This document shows positions 31,057 to 39,403 of a stretch of DNA of 64,000 nt, in pieces. Positions within the stretch are counted from its first letter, which is position 1, and every line of letters begins with the position of its first letter. The position numbers and the translations under genes were made by a program. Origin of the DNA: Planctomycetota bacterium (GTDB lineage: Bacteria; Planctomycetota; PUPC01; DSUN01); the NCBI GenBank assembly GCA_035384565.1, contig DAOOIT010000035.1, positions 1 through 64,000 of the forward strand, in the 5' to 3' direction. The notes under the pieces are model-generated. The model was not told where the DNA came from and searched no databases. It saw only the letters and a list, made by a program, of their open reading frames with translations.

Positions 31057-31156
31057 CTGGGCTTGGGCATGCGAGCAAGACTCGGATGCCCAAGCCCAGT
31101 GTGGAAGGTCTTGAAGGGGGTTCTGGGGGAAACTTCTCCCCAGAAGTTTCCCCCAG
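31057..31156. terminator. Two perfect hairpins downstream of the aldo/keto reductase
   Basis: Hairpin one: CTGGGCTTGGGCAT (31057-31070) with its complement (31086-31099). Hairpin two: CTGGGGGAAACTTCT (31123-31137) with its complement (31142-31156) and a CCCC loop, followed by TCTTG. Their place at the end of the pst-phoU-reductase unit suits transcription termination; they may also be dispersed repeats. Confidence 0.55.
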
Positions 31157-31170
31157 TCTTGCCTCCCCGC

Positions 31171-31198
31171 TTGCATCGCGCGCCGCCCGTGCCATAAT
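31171..31198 (+). promoter_or_regulatory. Probable promoter of the Gfo/Idh gene at 31250
   Basis: TTGCAT (31171-31176), 16 bases, CATAAT (31193-31198), about 50 bases before the start codon. Weaker than most promoters in this window. Confidence 0.5.
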
Positions 31199-31249
31199 AT
31201 CGGCCTCGTGCTTAGAGCTGTCCCGCGCCCTCACCTCGTGGAGAGCCCT

Positions 31250-32425
31250 ATGATTCGCCTCGGCGTTCTCGGCCACGGCGGCCGCATCAGCGGCGTGATC
31301 AAGCATTGCCTGCGGGCCGTCGAGCCCGACGTGCGCGTGGTCGGCATCGTGGACCCCGACGAGGCCGGCGCCCGCGCCCGCCTCGACGACCGCGACAAGG
31401 CCGATGTGGTGTTCTACAGGAACCTCAAGGAGATGGCCCGCAAGGCGCGGCTCGACGCCCTCGCCGTGGGCACCCGCTGCAACCTCCACGCGGTCTATGC
31501 GGCGCAGGCCGCGGCCTACGACTTGCCGCTCTACCTCGAGAAGCCCATCGCCACCTCCATGAAGCAGGCCACCGCCCTCGAACGCGCCTTCGCCAGGTCC
31601 AAGTGTCAGGCCGTCGTGAGCTTTCCGCTCCGCGTCTCGCCCCTATGCGTCCTGGCCCGCGAGATGATCGAAGAGGGCGCCGTCGGCAGCCCCGAGCACG
31701 TCCTCGGCGTCAACTACGTGCCCTACGGCACCTGCTACTTCGACGGCTGGTACCGCGACTACTCGATCACCCAGGGCCTCTTCCTCCAGAAGGCCACGCA
31801 CGACTTCGACTACATGATGTACTTGATGGGCTCGCCCATCGTCCGCGTGATGGCCATGGCCACGAAGGGCCGCGTCTTCGGCGGCAAGAAGCGGGCGGGA
31901 CTCGTCTGCTCGAAGTGCGACGAGGCCGACGCCTGCCTCGAAAGCCCCCAGAACCGCAAGCGGAACCTCTCGGGCGGCGTCGGCGGCGACCACCCGTGCG
32001 TCTTCGGACGCGACATCGGCACGCCCGAGTCGGGGATGAACGAGGATTCGTCCAGCGCCCTCCTCGAGTTCGCCAGCGGCGCCCACGGCGCCTACACCCA
32101 GGTCTTCTACTCGCGGCGCGACTCCGCCACCCGCGGCGCCACGGTCAGCGGCTACCTGGGCACCGTGAGCTTCGACTGGTATACCAACCAGCTCAAGCGG
32201 GTCCGCCACCACGCGCCATTCACCGACGTGACGAAGGCGGGCGAGGGCCAGAGCCACTTCGGCGGCGACTACGAGCTGGCCGTGGACTTCATCAACCTGG
32301 TCAAGGGCAAGGGCGAGAGCCGCACGCCCATCTGGGCCGGCCTGCGCAGCGTCTACTCCTGCCTCGCCGCCAAGGAGTCGGCCGAGACCGGCCGCGCCGT
32401 CGCCGTGCGGCAGGTGGGAGGCTGA
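31250..32425 (+). CDS. Gfo/Idh/MocA family oxidoreductase with Cys motif
   Basis: 391 residues, no signal peptide, so cytoplasmic. The Rossmann part begins RLGVLGHGGRISGVI and carries YLEKPIATS, the EKP motif with the catalytic Lys. The C-terminal domain holds THDFDYMMYLMG. A short Cys cluster, CSKCDEADACLES (about 220-232), occurs in one branch of the family and may bind zinc or shape the substrate pocket. Probably an NAD(P)-dependent sugar or inositol dehydrogenase. A second family member follows 53 bases downstream, so the two likely act on related substrates. Confidence 0.87.
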   Translation: MIRLGVLGHGGRISGVIKHCLRAVEPDVRVVGIVDPDEAGARARLDDRDKADVVFYRNLKEMARKARLDALAVGTRCNLHAVYAAQAAAYDLPLYLEKPIATSMKQATALERAFARSKCQAVVSFPLRVSPLCVLAREMIEEGAVGSPEHVLGVNYVPYGTCYFDGWYRDYSITQGLFLQKATHDFDYMMYLMGSPIVRVMAMATKGRVFGGKKRAGLVCSKCDEADACLESPQNRKRNLSGGVGGDHPCVFGRDIGTPESGMNEDSSSALLEFASGAHGAYTQVFYSRRDSATRGATVSGYLGTVSFDWYTNQLKRVRHHAPFTDVTKAGEGQSHFGGDYELAVDFINLVKGKGESRTPIWAGLRSVYSCLAAKESAETGRAVAVRQVGG

Positions 32426-32430
32426 GGCCG

Positions 32431-32460
32431 TCAGGCCTATCGGTCCCATCCGTCCTATCT
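32431..32460. repeat. GTCCTATC-type short repeats
   Basis: GGCCTATCGGTCCCATCCGTCCTATC-like units fill the gap between the two Gfo/Idh genes (written here in part; same family as at 2831 and 11397). Confidence 0.5.
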
Positions 32461-32478
32461 CTTGAGAGAGCGACAGCC

Positions 32479-33516
32479 ATGAAAGAGGTCCGCACCGCCA
32501 TCGTGGGCATGGGCATCGGTAGGCCGAACGGCAAGGCCATCGCGAAGAACCCGCGAGGGCGCGTGGTCGCGCTCTGCGACCTCGTGGAAGATCGAATGAA
32601 GGACTTCGCCAAGGAGCTGCCCGAGCCGCCGAAGCTCTACACCGACTTCAAGGCGATGTGCCGCGACAAGGAGATTGACGCGGTGATGGTGGGCACGCCC
32701 AATCAGTGGCACGTGCCCATCGCCCTGGAAGCTGTGCGGCGCGGCAAGCACGTGCTCATCACAAAGCCGCTCGCCGACTCGCTCGCCCCCGCCCGCCGAC
32801 TCGTCGCGGCGCAGGAGAAGGCGGGCGTGGTCGGCATGATGTCGCTCTCGATGCGCTTCAGCGGCCCCACGCTCTACCTGGGCCAGATGGCGCGGCGGGG
32901 CGACTTCGGGGAGCTGTACTACGCCCGCGCCCGCAGCATCCGCCGCAGCGGCATCCCCGACTGGAATCTCGGCTTCATCGAGCGCGGCGGCGGCGCGTTC
33001 CGCGATATGGGCGTCCACGTCCTCGACTCCGCCTGGTGGATACTCGGCATGCCGAAGCCCGTCAGCGTCACAGGCGTCGCGGGCGCCAGGTTCGGCCCCT
33101 TCGGTCGCGGCTACTGGGACTTTCGTCAGCCGCCGAAGAGCTTCTGGGGCAAGTATGGCTCGGACGACTATGCGGGCGGCTTCATCCGCTTCGAGAATGG
33201 CGCGGGCCTCCAGTGCGAGAGCTTCTGGGCCTCGCACCAGGCGCCCGAGCACCAGATCGAGCTCTTCGGCACCCAGGCCGGCGCCCGCTATAGCCCGCTC
33301 ACCCTCTACCGCACCGTGGACGGCGCGCCCCACGACACCACGGTGAACCTGCCCAAAGGCGCCGACCCGTGGGACCTGATTGCGGGACACTTCATTGACT
33401 GCATCCTCGACGGCAAGCCCTGCGACGCCCCCCTCCGCCACGGCCTCATCGTGCAGGAGATGATGGAGGCCATGCTCCGCAGCGCGGAGACGGGGCGCGA
33501 GGCAGTGCTCCGCTGA
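32479..33516 (+). CDS. Gfo/Idh/MocA family oxidoreductase
   Basis: 345 residues, cytoplasmic. RTAIVGMGIGRPNGKAI (Rossmann), GTPNQWHVPIALEA, VLITKPLADS (EKP-type motif with Thr for Glu, Lys kept) and GGGAFRDMGVHVLDSAWWILG (C-terminal domain His) mark the family. It likely oxidises a sugar-type alcohol with NAD(P). The gene follows another family member with a repeat-filled gap. The start at 32479 has GAGAGAG upstream. Confidence 0.87.
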   Translation: MKEVRTAIVGMGIGRPNGKAIAKNPRGRVVALCDLVEDRMKDFAKELPEPPKLYTDFKAMCRDKEIDAVMVGTPNQWHVPIALEAVRRGKHVLITKPLADSLAPARRLVAAQEKAGVVGMMSLSMRFSGPTLYLGQMARRGDFGELYYARARSIRRSGIPDWNLGFIERGGGAFRDMGVHVLDSAWWILGMPKPVSVTGVAGARFGPFGRGYWDFRQPPKSFWGKYGSDDYAGGFIRFENGAGLQCESFWASHQAPEHQIELFGTQAGARYSPLTLYRTVDGAPHDTTVNLPKGADPWDLIAGHFIDCILDGKPCDAPLRHGLIVQEMMEAMLRSAETGREAVLR

Positions 33517-33529
33517 TGCCTGCGCGGCG

Positions 33530-33558
33530 TTGACAACCACCTCCCGGCGCCCTACAAT
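33530..33558 (+). promoter_or_regulatory. Near-perfect sigma-70 promoter of the PIN toxin-antitoxin pair
   Basis: TTGACA (33530-33535), exactly 17 bases, TACAAT (33553-33558). It begins 13 bases after the Gfo/Idh stop codon. Confidence 0.88.
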
Positions 33559-33592
33559 CACCATTGGCAAAGCGGCAAAGGAGGCAAGGCTG

Positions 33593-33835
33593 ATGGCAAG
33601 TGTCACACTGGAGCTATCCGACGCCCAAGTGCTCGACTTGGTGCGTCGGCTGCCGGCCACGACACGGGCAGCCGTGATCCGGGAACTCATACCTGACCTC
33701 GATGCGCTCGATGGCCTGGTGGAGTACGGCAGTGCACGCATCCGCGAGCTCTGCGCGGAACGAGGTGTTGACTGGGACCACCTGACTGAAGAAGAGCGGC
33801 AACGCCTGATTGACGACCTGCTCCACGAGGAGTGA
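33593..33835 (+). CDS. Small antitoxin of PIN toxin pair
   Basis: 80 residues. The sequence is short and acidic toward the C-terminus (DHLTEEERQRLIDDLLHEE), with an N-terminal strand-helix start (SVTLELSDAQVLDLVRRLP) of the kind used for dimerisation by small antitoxins. I cannot name the family. A strong AAGGAGG site lies eight bases before the ATG. The end overlaps the toxin start by GTGA, so both proteins are made together. Confidence 0.78.
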   Translation: MASVTLELSDAQVLDLVRRLPATTRAAVIRELIPDLDALDGLVEYGSARIRELCAERGVDWDHLTEEERQRLIDDLLHEE

Positions 33836-34245
33836 GCCGGGTGGAGCGAGTCGTCTTCGACACGAACGTGTGGGTTTCGGGTCTGCTCTGGCGTGGCAAG
33901 CCCTACCAGTGCCTGGTGTTGGTGCGTGCCGGGGTAGTCCGGCCGGTCTACTGCCCGCAGATGCTTGCGGAACTTGCGGACAAGCTCCGAACGAAGTTCC
34001 GCTTCCCCCTCACCCACCTTCAGGCGGCCACCCACGACCTGAGGTCGAAGGGCGAACTCGTCGAGATACCTGGTACGCTGCACGTCGTGCCGGACGACCC
34101 CGACGACGACAAGTTTGTGGAATGCGCTGTGGTGGCGGGTTGCTCCAGAATCGTGTCGGGGGACGCCCACATCCTCAGCCTTTGCGAGTACGGGGGAATC
34201 CACATCATCTCGCCTGCGGAGTTCCTTGCCCATCTCGTTTGGTAG
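33832..34245 (+). CDS. PIN-domain toxin (COG1569-type)
   Basis: 137 residues. VVFDTNVWVSGLLW (first Asp), CPQMLAELADKL (second acid), DPDDDKFVECAVVAG (third acids) and IVSGDAHIL (fourth) are the PIN nuclease residues in order. This is the 'putative toxin component, PIN family' group. It should cleave RNA unless bound by the upstream antitoxin. GTG start overlapping the antitoxin stop. Confidence 0.9.
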   Translation: MSRVERVVFDTNVWVSGLLWRGKPYQCLVLVRAGVVRPVYCPQMLAELADKLRTKFRFPLTHLQAATHDLRSKGELVEIPGTLHVVPDDPDDDKFVECAVVAGCSRIVSGDAHILSLCEYGGIHIISPAEFLAHLVW

Positions 34246-34287
34246 CAGGACAGCGGGACGAGGCTTCATGGCGTGAAGGGTGGACCC

Positions 34288-36282
34288 ATGCACCTGCGGC
34301 GCAGTCTGGCACGTGGCTTGGCTGGCTTGTCACTGGTCGCCTGTTCGGTCCACAGCGCCGAGCGAGTGAACTACCCGCCCGCGGCACGGCTGAAGCACCA
34401 GTGCCTCGTCGTCTCGATTCCCGAGCAGGGCGACGTGGGGGGCAGACCTTTCACGCGGCTTATTCAGCGCGGCTTCGAGGCGATATGGTTCACCGTCGCT
34501 TCCGGCAGCACGCCCCGCGCCACGCGCTGGGTCGTCTACGACACGGCGCAGCAGAAGATCGTGCCGCTCCGCACCGACCCGCGCGAACCCGAGAAGCCCA
34601 AGGCCAGGCCGCCCAGGGAAGAGCCGCCCCCGCCCGCGGGCGTGAAGCCCACCCACTTCGACCACTGGCGCTCGGCCGGCCACTGGACCCGCGCGTTCAA
34701 ACAGGCGAAGCTGGAAGACGTGCTCGCCGCCGCCAATCTCCAAGAGGGCTTCGGCTGCTCCGCTCGCGACGGCGCCTCGGCCAACGACCCCGCCCAGATT
34801 CTCCTGCACCGGCCCCCAAGCGGCGAGGGGGTGAAGCTGTGCTCCCTCGAACCCTTCGAGGGGCAGACGCTCCACATCGTCTACTGGCTCCGCCTGATGC
34901 CGTCGGGCGACGTGGCCGTGCTCGCGGGCAACGCCAAGACCACGGTGCTCCAGGTCTACGAGAACCCCCTGCTCGACACGCTGTCGGCCCAGTGGAACGC
35001 CCTGCTGAACGACGCATTCAAGGCCGAGCCGGTGGTGAAGGCCCGCTGCGTGGGCAGCCTCTACGACCTGTCGCCCTATGCGGATAGGGCCTTCGACGCC
35101 ATTCCCGTGGCGGCCGACGGCCGGGCCTACTTCGGCACCATGCCCCACCACGCCAGCGAGAGCGGCCCGCTCTTCGCCTTCGACCCCAGAGAGAATAAGC
35201 TCCTCCTCCTCGGCGACATCGGCCGCCTCGGCGGCGTCCACCGCCCCGACGCCGTCCCCCAGATGGTCCACGCCAACGCCTTCGAGATGAACGGCAAGGT
35301 CTACTTCACGGGTCAGGACCCGCACTATGGGGAGTGGGATTTCCCCGTGGCCCGGCCCGAGGACAAGCCGACCTATCCCGGCTCGCCCATCGTCGAGTTT
35401 GACCTGAGAACCCAGAAGGCCCGCTCCCTGGGCGTGCCCTTCGCGGGCAACCCCGGCATCTTCCGCCTCAGCGGCGACCCGAAGCGGAGCGTCCTCTATC
35501 TCCGCCGCGGCTACCATCGCGGCCACGTCTGGCCGATCACCTGGTTCGCCCTCGCCCTCGACGCTCAGGGCCATTTCGCCGGCGAGCCGAAGAAGCTCCC
35601 CCTCGACGACCACCCGCACGACCTCCTCGTCGCGGCCGACGGCACGCTCTACGGCTCCGTGCCCGAGCCGAAAGCGCACAAGGAACTCCTCGCCCGCCGC
35701 GAACGCAAGGCGAAGACCGACGACATCGTGCCGCAGACCGACCTCTGGCGCATCGCGCCCGACCTCTCGAAGGCCGAGCGGGTCGCCACCCTGGAGGGCG
35801 GCTGGGAGATCGCCTTCGCCCCGTGGCAGGACGGCCAGCCCGCGGCCATCGGCGTCACCGAGCGCGACGTGGTGCGCCTCGACCTCGCCACGGGCGCCAT
35901 CGAGAAGATCGCCGCTTGCCCGAAGGCCTTCCAGGCGGGCCACGGGATGACGCTGCTGCGCGGCAACACGCTCTACACCATTCGGTGGGTGCAGCCCAAA
36001 GGCCCAGGCAGCCGCACCTCCGGCCTCTACTCGCTCGACCTGGCGACCGGCAAGGCGCTCTACCACGGCGTCATCGTGGACGAGGCAGGCCGCCGCGCCA
36101 AGGACCTCAACCACTTCGCCTTCCTGCCCGATGGCCGGCTCTTCGCCGAGGGCACGGCCTACGGCCTGCCCACCGACCGCCACTACATGCCCCGCTACCG
36201 CGACGGCGAGCCCTACCGCCTCGACGGGGTCGGCCTCGTGATTGACCACCTGCCGCCCGGACTGCCCGTGGCCGAGCCGTGA
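34288..36282 (+). CDS. Secreted propeller-like protein of unknown function
   Basis: 664 residues. A signal peptide (about 1-24, SLVACSVHSAE; the LVACS could be a lipobox) indicates export. The central and C-terminal parts contain repeated blade-like segments, such as GPLFAFDPRENKLLLLGDIG, IVEFDLRTQKARSLG, YSLDLATGKALYHG and HFAFLPDGRLFAEG, consistent with a beta-propeller. No catalytic signature is visible. I recognise no named family. The ATG at 34288 has an AAGGGTGGA site. It lies between two toxin-antitoxin pairs and is transcribed in the same direction, without an obvious functional link. Confidence 0.7.
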   Translation: MHLRRSLARGLAGLSLVACSVHSAERVNYPPAARLKHQCLVVSIPEQGDVGGRPFTRLIQRGFEAIWFTVASGSTPRATRWVVYDTAQQKIVPLRTDPREPEKPKARPPREEPPPPAGVKPTHFDHWRSAGHWTRAFKQAKLEDVLAAANLQEGFGCSARDGASANDPAQILLHRPPSGEGVKLCSLEPFEGQTLHIVYWLRLMPSGDVAVLAGNAKTTVLQVYENPLLDTLSAQWNALLNDAFKAEPVVKARCVGSLYDLSPYADRAFDAIPVAADGRAYFGTMPHHASESGPLFAFDPRENKLLLLGDIGRLGGVHRPDAVPQMVHANAFEMNGKVYFTGQDPHYGEWDFPVARPEDKPTYPGSPIVEFDLRTQKARSLGVPFAGNPGIFRLSGDPKRSVLYLRRGYHRGHVWPITWFALALDAQGHFAGEPKKLPLDDHPHDLLVAADGTLYGSVPEPKAHKELLARRERKAKTDDIVPQTDLWRIAPDLSKAERVATLEGGWEIAFAPWQDGQPAAIGVTERDVVRLDLATGAIEKIAACPKAFQAGHGMTLLRGNTLYTIRWVQPKGPGSRTSGLYSLDLATGKALYHGVIVDEAGRRAKDLNHFAFLPDGRLFAEGTAYGLPTDRHYMPRYRDGEPYRLDGVGLVIDHLPPGLPVAEP

Positions 36283-36296
36283 CACTGTTCTTCGAC

Positions 36297-36325
36297 TTGA
36301 CTTCCCTCTTTCCCTGCCCTATCAT
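36297..36325 (+). promoter_or_regulatory. Sigma-70 promoter of the RelE/ParE-type pair
   Basis: TTGACT (36297-36302), 17 bases, TATCAT (36320-36325), about 40 bases before the antitoxin start. Confidence 0.8.
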
Positions 36326-36366
36326 CATGGCGAGCCCAGTCCTGGGAGAACTGCTGGAGCCCCCCT

Positions 36367-36555
36367 ATGGCGGCCACGCTGAACAAGGAGGAAGCCCACA
36401 CGCTGGTGGACAAGATGCCCGACGACGCGACGTGGGATGACCTCATGCACGAGATCTACGTCCGCGAGGTCATCGAGAAGGGCCTCGCCGACAGCCGCGA
36501 AGGCCGGACCAAGGACGTCCGCGACGTCAGGGCGAGATACGGCCTCCCCGAATGA
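36367..36555 (+). CDS. Small antitoxin of RelE/ParE-type pair
   Basis: 62 residues: NKEEAHTLVDKMPDDATWDDLMHEIYVREVIEKGL then DSREGRTKDVRDVRARYG. The layout (short helical, DDATWDDLMHEIYVR) is that of the antitoxins that precede RelE/ParE toxins in many environmental genomes. Stop overlaps the toxin start (ATGA). Confidence 0.84.
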   Translation: MAATLNKEEAHTLVDKMPDDATWDDLMHEIYVREVIEKGLADSREGRTKDVRDVRARYGLPE

Positions 36556-36875
36556 AGGTCCACTGGACCGACACCGCTCAGGCCCACCTCGACGCGATCC
36601 GGCGGTACATCGCTCAGGACTCCGTCGAGTATGCGCTTCGCATGGTGGATCGCCTCACGCGGCGTTCCCAGGTGATCGCCGGCTTTCCCCTCTCCGGGCG
36701 CACGGTGCCCGAGTACGAGAGGGACGACCTCCGCGAGGTCATCGAGGGGCCGTACCGCCTCATCTATCTCATCAGGGACGATCGAGTTGACGTCATCGCG
36801 GTCATCCACGGAGCCAGAGACCTTCGCGCGGCGATGGAGCACGCCGGCTGGTCTCCGCAGCAGCGACCCACGTGA
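36552..36875 (+). CDS. RelE/ParE family toxin
   Basis: 107 residues. VHWTDTAQAHLDAIRRYIAQDS, PLSGRTVPEYERDDLREVIEGPYRLIYLI and VDVIAVIHGARDL are typical of the RelE/ParE fold. The family acts either on ribosome-bound mRNA or on gyrase; the Arg-rich core LIYLIRDDRVDVIAVIHGAR resembles ParE-like members. Translationally coupled to the antitoxin. Confidence 0.9.
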   Translation: MKVHWTDTAQAHLDAIRRYIAQDSVEYALRMVDRLTRRSQVIAGFPLSGRTVPEYERDDLREVIEGPYRLIYLIRDDRVDVIAVIHGARDLRAAMEHAGWSPQQRPT

Positions 36876-36963
36876 GCGCCTTCCAGCAGGGGGCCCTCCT
36901 GGATTCTGCACTGTGCCCACCCTCTGGGATGTGTGACCCTTCCCCACGGTCGAGGAGAGACGA

Positions 36964-37761
36964 ATGAAGATCGGATTCATCGCCAACAACGACCTCGGCG
37001 GCGTCCAGGAGGACGCCCGCTTCGCCGCCGAGCACGGCTTCGAGGGCCTCGAGTTCAACTACTGGGGCGACTTCAAGGACCTGACGTTCGACACGGTGAG
37101 CAAGATGCGCGCCATCCTGGTCGAGCACGGCGTCAAGGCCTCGGCCCTCGGCCTCTGGGGCTGGAACCACACGTCGCGCGACGCGGCCGAGCGCGAGACA
37201 AGCCTGAAGATGCTTGACCGCGCCATCGGCTTCGCCCAGCACCTCGAGGCCAGCATCCTCATCACCGGCGGCGGGCAGCCCAAGGACGCCTCGCCCGAGG
37301 AGTGCGCCGCTGAGTTCGCCCGCGTGTTCCCGCCCTACGTCGAGAAGGCCCGCGTCGCCGGCCTCAAGATCGCCCTCTATCCCGTCCACGGCAACAGCTT
37401 CTTCAACACCATCGCCGACTACGAGCGCGTCTGGAAGCTCGTGCCCGACGTCGGCATCAAGCTCGACCCCGCCAACATCCGGCACCACGGCGACGATTAC
37501 CTGCCCATCCTGCGCGACTACGGCCACCGCATCGCCCACATGCACATCAAAGAACACCTCTACATGGACGGCAAGCTCGTCTCGCAGCCCGCGGCCGGCA
37601 TGGGCGACATCCAGTGGGGCAAGGTCTTCGCCTTCCTCCACGAGCACCACTACGCGGGCTATCTCTCGATCGAGCCGCACGGCCCGGCGTGGAGCCGGCC
37701 GCCGCTCCGCCGCAAGATGCTCCTCCTCACCCAGCGCTACATCCGCCAGTTCATCGTCTGA
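36964..37761 (+). CDS. TIM-barrel sugar phosphate isomerase/epimerase
   Basis: 265 residues of the xylose isomerase-like superfamily: FEGLEFNYWGD, ILITGGGQP, LKIALYPVHGNSF, GIKLDPANIRHHGDD, HRIAHMHIKEHLY and GYLSIEPHGP mark successive barrel strands with metal ligands. The start has a GAGGAGA site upstream. A 14-bp perfect hairpin follows at 37801. Substrate unknown; a role with the Gfo/Idh enzymes is plausible. Confidence 0.87.
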   Translation: MKIGFIANNDLGGVQEDARFAAEHGFEGLEFNYWGDFKDLTFDTVSKMRAILVEHGVKASALGLWGWNHTSRDAAERETSLKMLDRAIGFAQHLEASILITGGGQPKDASPEECAAEFARVFPPYVEKARVAGLKIALYPVHGNSFFNTIADYERVWKLVPDVGIKLDPANIRHHGDDYLPILRDYGHRIAHMHIKEHLYMDGKLVSQPAAGMGDIQWGKVFAFLHEHHYAGYLSIEPHGPAWSRPPLRRKMLLLTQRYIRQFIV

Positions 37762-37800
37762 GCGCCCCGGCGCCCCGCTTCTCCACCCCCCGCGCACCAG

Positions 37801-37834
37801 GCCCTCCCGCAGGCCCCAACGCCTGCGGGAGGGC
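37801..37834. terminator. Perfect hairpin after the sugar isomerase
   Basis: GCCCTCCCGCAGGC (37801-37814) and its complement (37821-37834), loop CCCAAC. It could terminate the upstream gene. Its ends (CCCTCCCG...CGGGAGGG) also mark it as a member of the hairpin family at 17734, 39091, 39141 and 50142. Confidence 0.6.
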
Positions 37835-37895
37835 ACTCGCCCCAGCCGGCGCAGGGCGGGCCCGCCCCCGCCGCGCGAGGGACCCGCACCCGTCC

Positions 37896-37924
37896 TTGAC
37901 AATCGCCCGCCCGCGTGGTTGCAT
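37896..37924 (+). promoter_or_regulatory. Sigma-70 promoter of the DUF362 gene
   Basis: TTGACA (37896-37901), 17 bases, TTGCAT (37919-37924), about 55 bases before the GTG start. The -10 box is weak. Confidence 0.55.
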
Positions 37925-37979
37925 AGGAGGCATGAATGGGCACCCATCCCTCGGGCCGCGGGCGACAAAGGAGAACGCT

Positions 37980-39071
37980 GTGGACAACGGGCTGAATCGT
38001 CGGGACTTCCTCGTGCGCACCGGGGCCGGCGTGGTGGGGGCCGCCGCCGCGCTGCGCTCGGGCCTCGCCGCCGAGGCCGCCGCCAAGCCCCGCATCGTGG
38101 TGGCCTCGGGCGGCGGCGCGCCCGACTCCGATGAGGGCGCCCTCAAGCGCCTCAAGGCCGCGCTCGACAAGTGGGGCGGCTTCCCCGAGCTCGTCAAGGG
38201 CAAGAAAGTCCTCATCAAGATCAACGCCACCGACGGCGGTTTCCGCGACGCCAACACCTCCACCCAGGCCACCGGCGCCCTCATCAAGCTCGTCAAGGAC
38301 TGCTCGCCCGCCTCCATCACCGTGCTCGGCCAGGAGTGGGGCGGCTGGGGCGCCAAACGCGAGGGCCTGCCCACCCTCGCCGCGCTCCTCCAGAGCCTCG
38401 AGGTGCCCGTCAAGAACCTCGAACGCTACTGGGTCGCCGGCTCCGAAGCCCACTACAAGCTCATCGAGCCCGCGCCCGAGCCCTGGAAAGAACTCATGGT
38501 GGCCAAAGACATCTTCGAGCCCGACGCCGTGCTCCTCAACCTCCCACGCCTCAAGACCCACCCCCACTGCGTCTTCACGGCGTGCATCAAGAACATCATC
38601 GGCCTCACCCGCCGCATGTACGGCTTCCACAAGGTGGACGAAACCACCGAGGTGGCCAAGCGCTTCGACCCCGCCGACAGCGACGGCTGGCACGTCTTCC
38701 CCCAGAAGCTCGCCAACGCCTTCAAGCTCGGCGTCGGCCCCCGCATCGCCCTGAACATCGTGGACGCCAACGAGGCCAACTACGGCTGGCGCGGCCCCGG
38801 CAAGCAACGCATCGGCACCTTCCCCACCGGCCTCGTCCTCGTCGGCACCGACGCCCTGGCCCTCGACGTCTACGGCTGCAAGCTCCTCGGCGAGTGCCTC
38901 AACAAGCAAACCCCCGGCCTCTACCCCGAGCCGCTCGGCGACTGGGCGAAGGGCGACAGCGACTTCATCGCCTTCAACAAGACCAAGACCAACTACCTCA
39001 AGGTCTGCGCCGACCTCGGCGTCGGCGAGGCCGACCTCACGAAGGTGGACATCCAGCAGGCCAGCGCCTGA
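37980..39071 (+). CDS. Tat-exported DUF362 protein
   Basis: 363 residues. NRRDFLVRTGAGVVGAAAAL is a Tat signal. The body has the DUF362 signatures KVLIKINATDGG, NLPRLKTHPHCVFTACIKNIIGL and VLVGTDALALDVYG. Members are often fused to or act with Fe-S proteins, but no Cys cluster is present here. Export in folded form suggests a bound cofactor. Function not established. The GTG start has AAGGAG seven bases upstream; longer readings have none. Confidence 0.85.
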   Translation: MDNGLNRRDFLVRTGAGVVGAAAALRSGLAAEAAAKPRIVVASGGGAPDSDEGALKRLKAALDKWGGFPELVKGKKVLIKINATDGGFRDANTSTQATGALIKLVKDCSPASITVLGQEWGGWGAKREGLPTLAALLQSLEVPVKNLERYWVAGSEAHYKLIEPAPEPWKELMVAKDIFEPDAVLLNLPRLKTHPHCVFTACIKNIIGLTRRMYGFHKVDETTEVAKRFDPADSDGWHVFPQKLANAFKLGVGPRIALNIVDANEANYGWRGPGKQRIGTFPTGLVLVGTDALALDVYGCKLLGECLNKQTPGLYPEPLGDWAKGDSDFIAFNKTKTNYLKVCADLGVGEADLTKVDIQQASA

Positions 39072-39090
39072 GCCCCGACAAGCCGGCCCC

Positions 39091-39173
39091 CCCTCCCGAA
39101 GGTTCCAACACCTTCGGGAGGGTAGACCGAACTGGCCCCCAACCTCCCGCGGGTTCCCAACCCGCGGGAGGTT
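39091..39173. repeat. Two adjacent perfect hairpins of the GGGAGG family
   Basis: CCCTCCCGAAGGT (39091-39103) with its complement (39110-39122); AACCTCCCGCGGGTT (39141-39155) with its complement (39159-39173). They follow the DUF362 stop. The rest of the 39072-39403 gap has GTCCNATC short repeats (39183-39212) and no gene that I can support. Confidence 0.78.
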
Positions 39174-39403
39174 CGATGCTGGTATCGGCCTATCCGTCCC
39201 ATCCGTCCTACTCTCCTCCCATCCATAGGTACGCATAGCCGCCAGTGGTTCGCCAGTAGCTCCGGAGCCTATGGCGACCGTGCCGTGTGCATGCTGTTGT
39301 CTTGAGGACACTTCGGACGGGCGGGCTCGACGCAAGGTTTTTCGCGCGGCAGATCGAGAGGTTGTTTGTGGGCGCTCGAGGCCCCGCCGAGCTGCCTGCC
39401 CAG

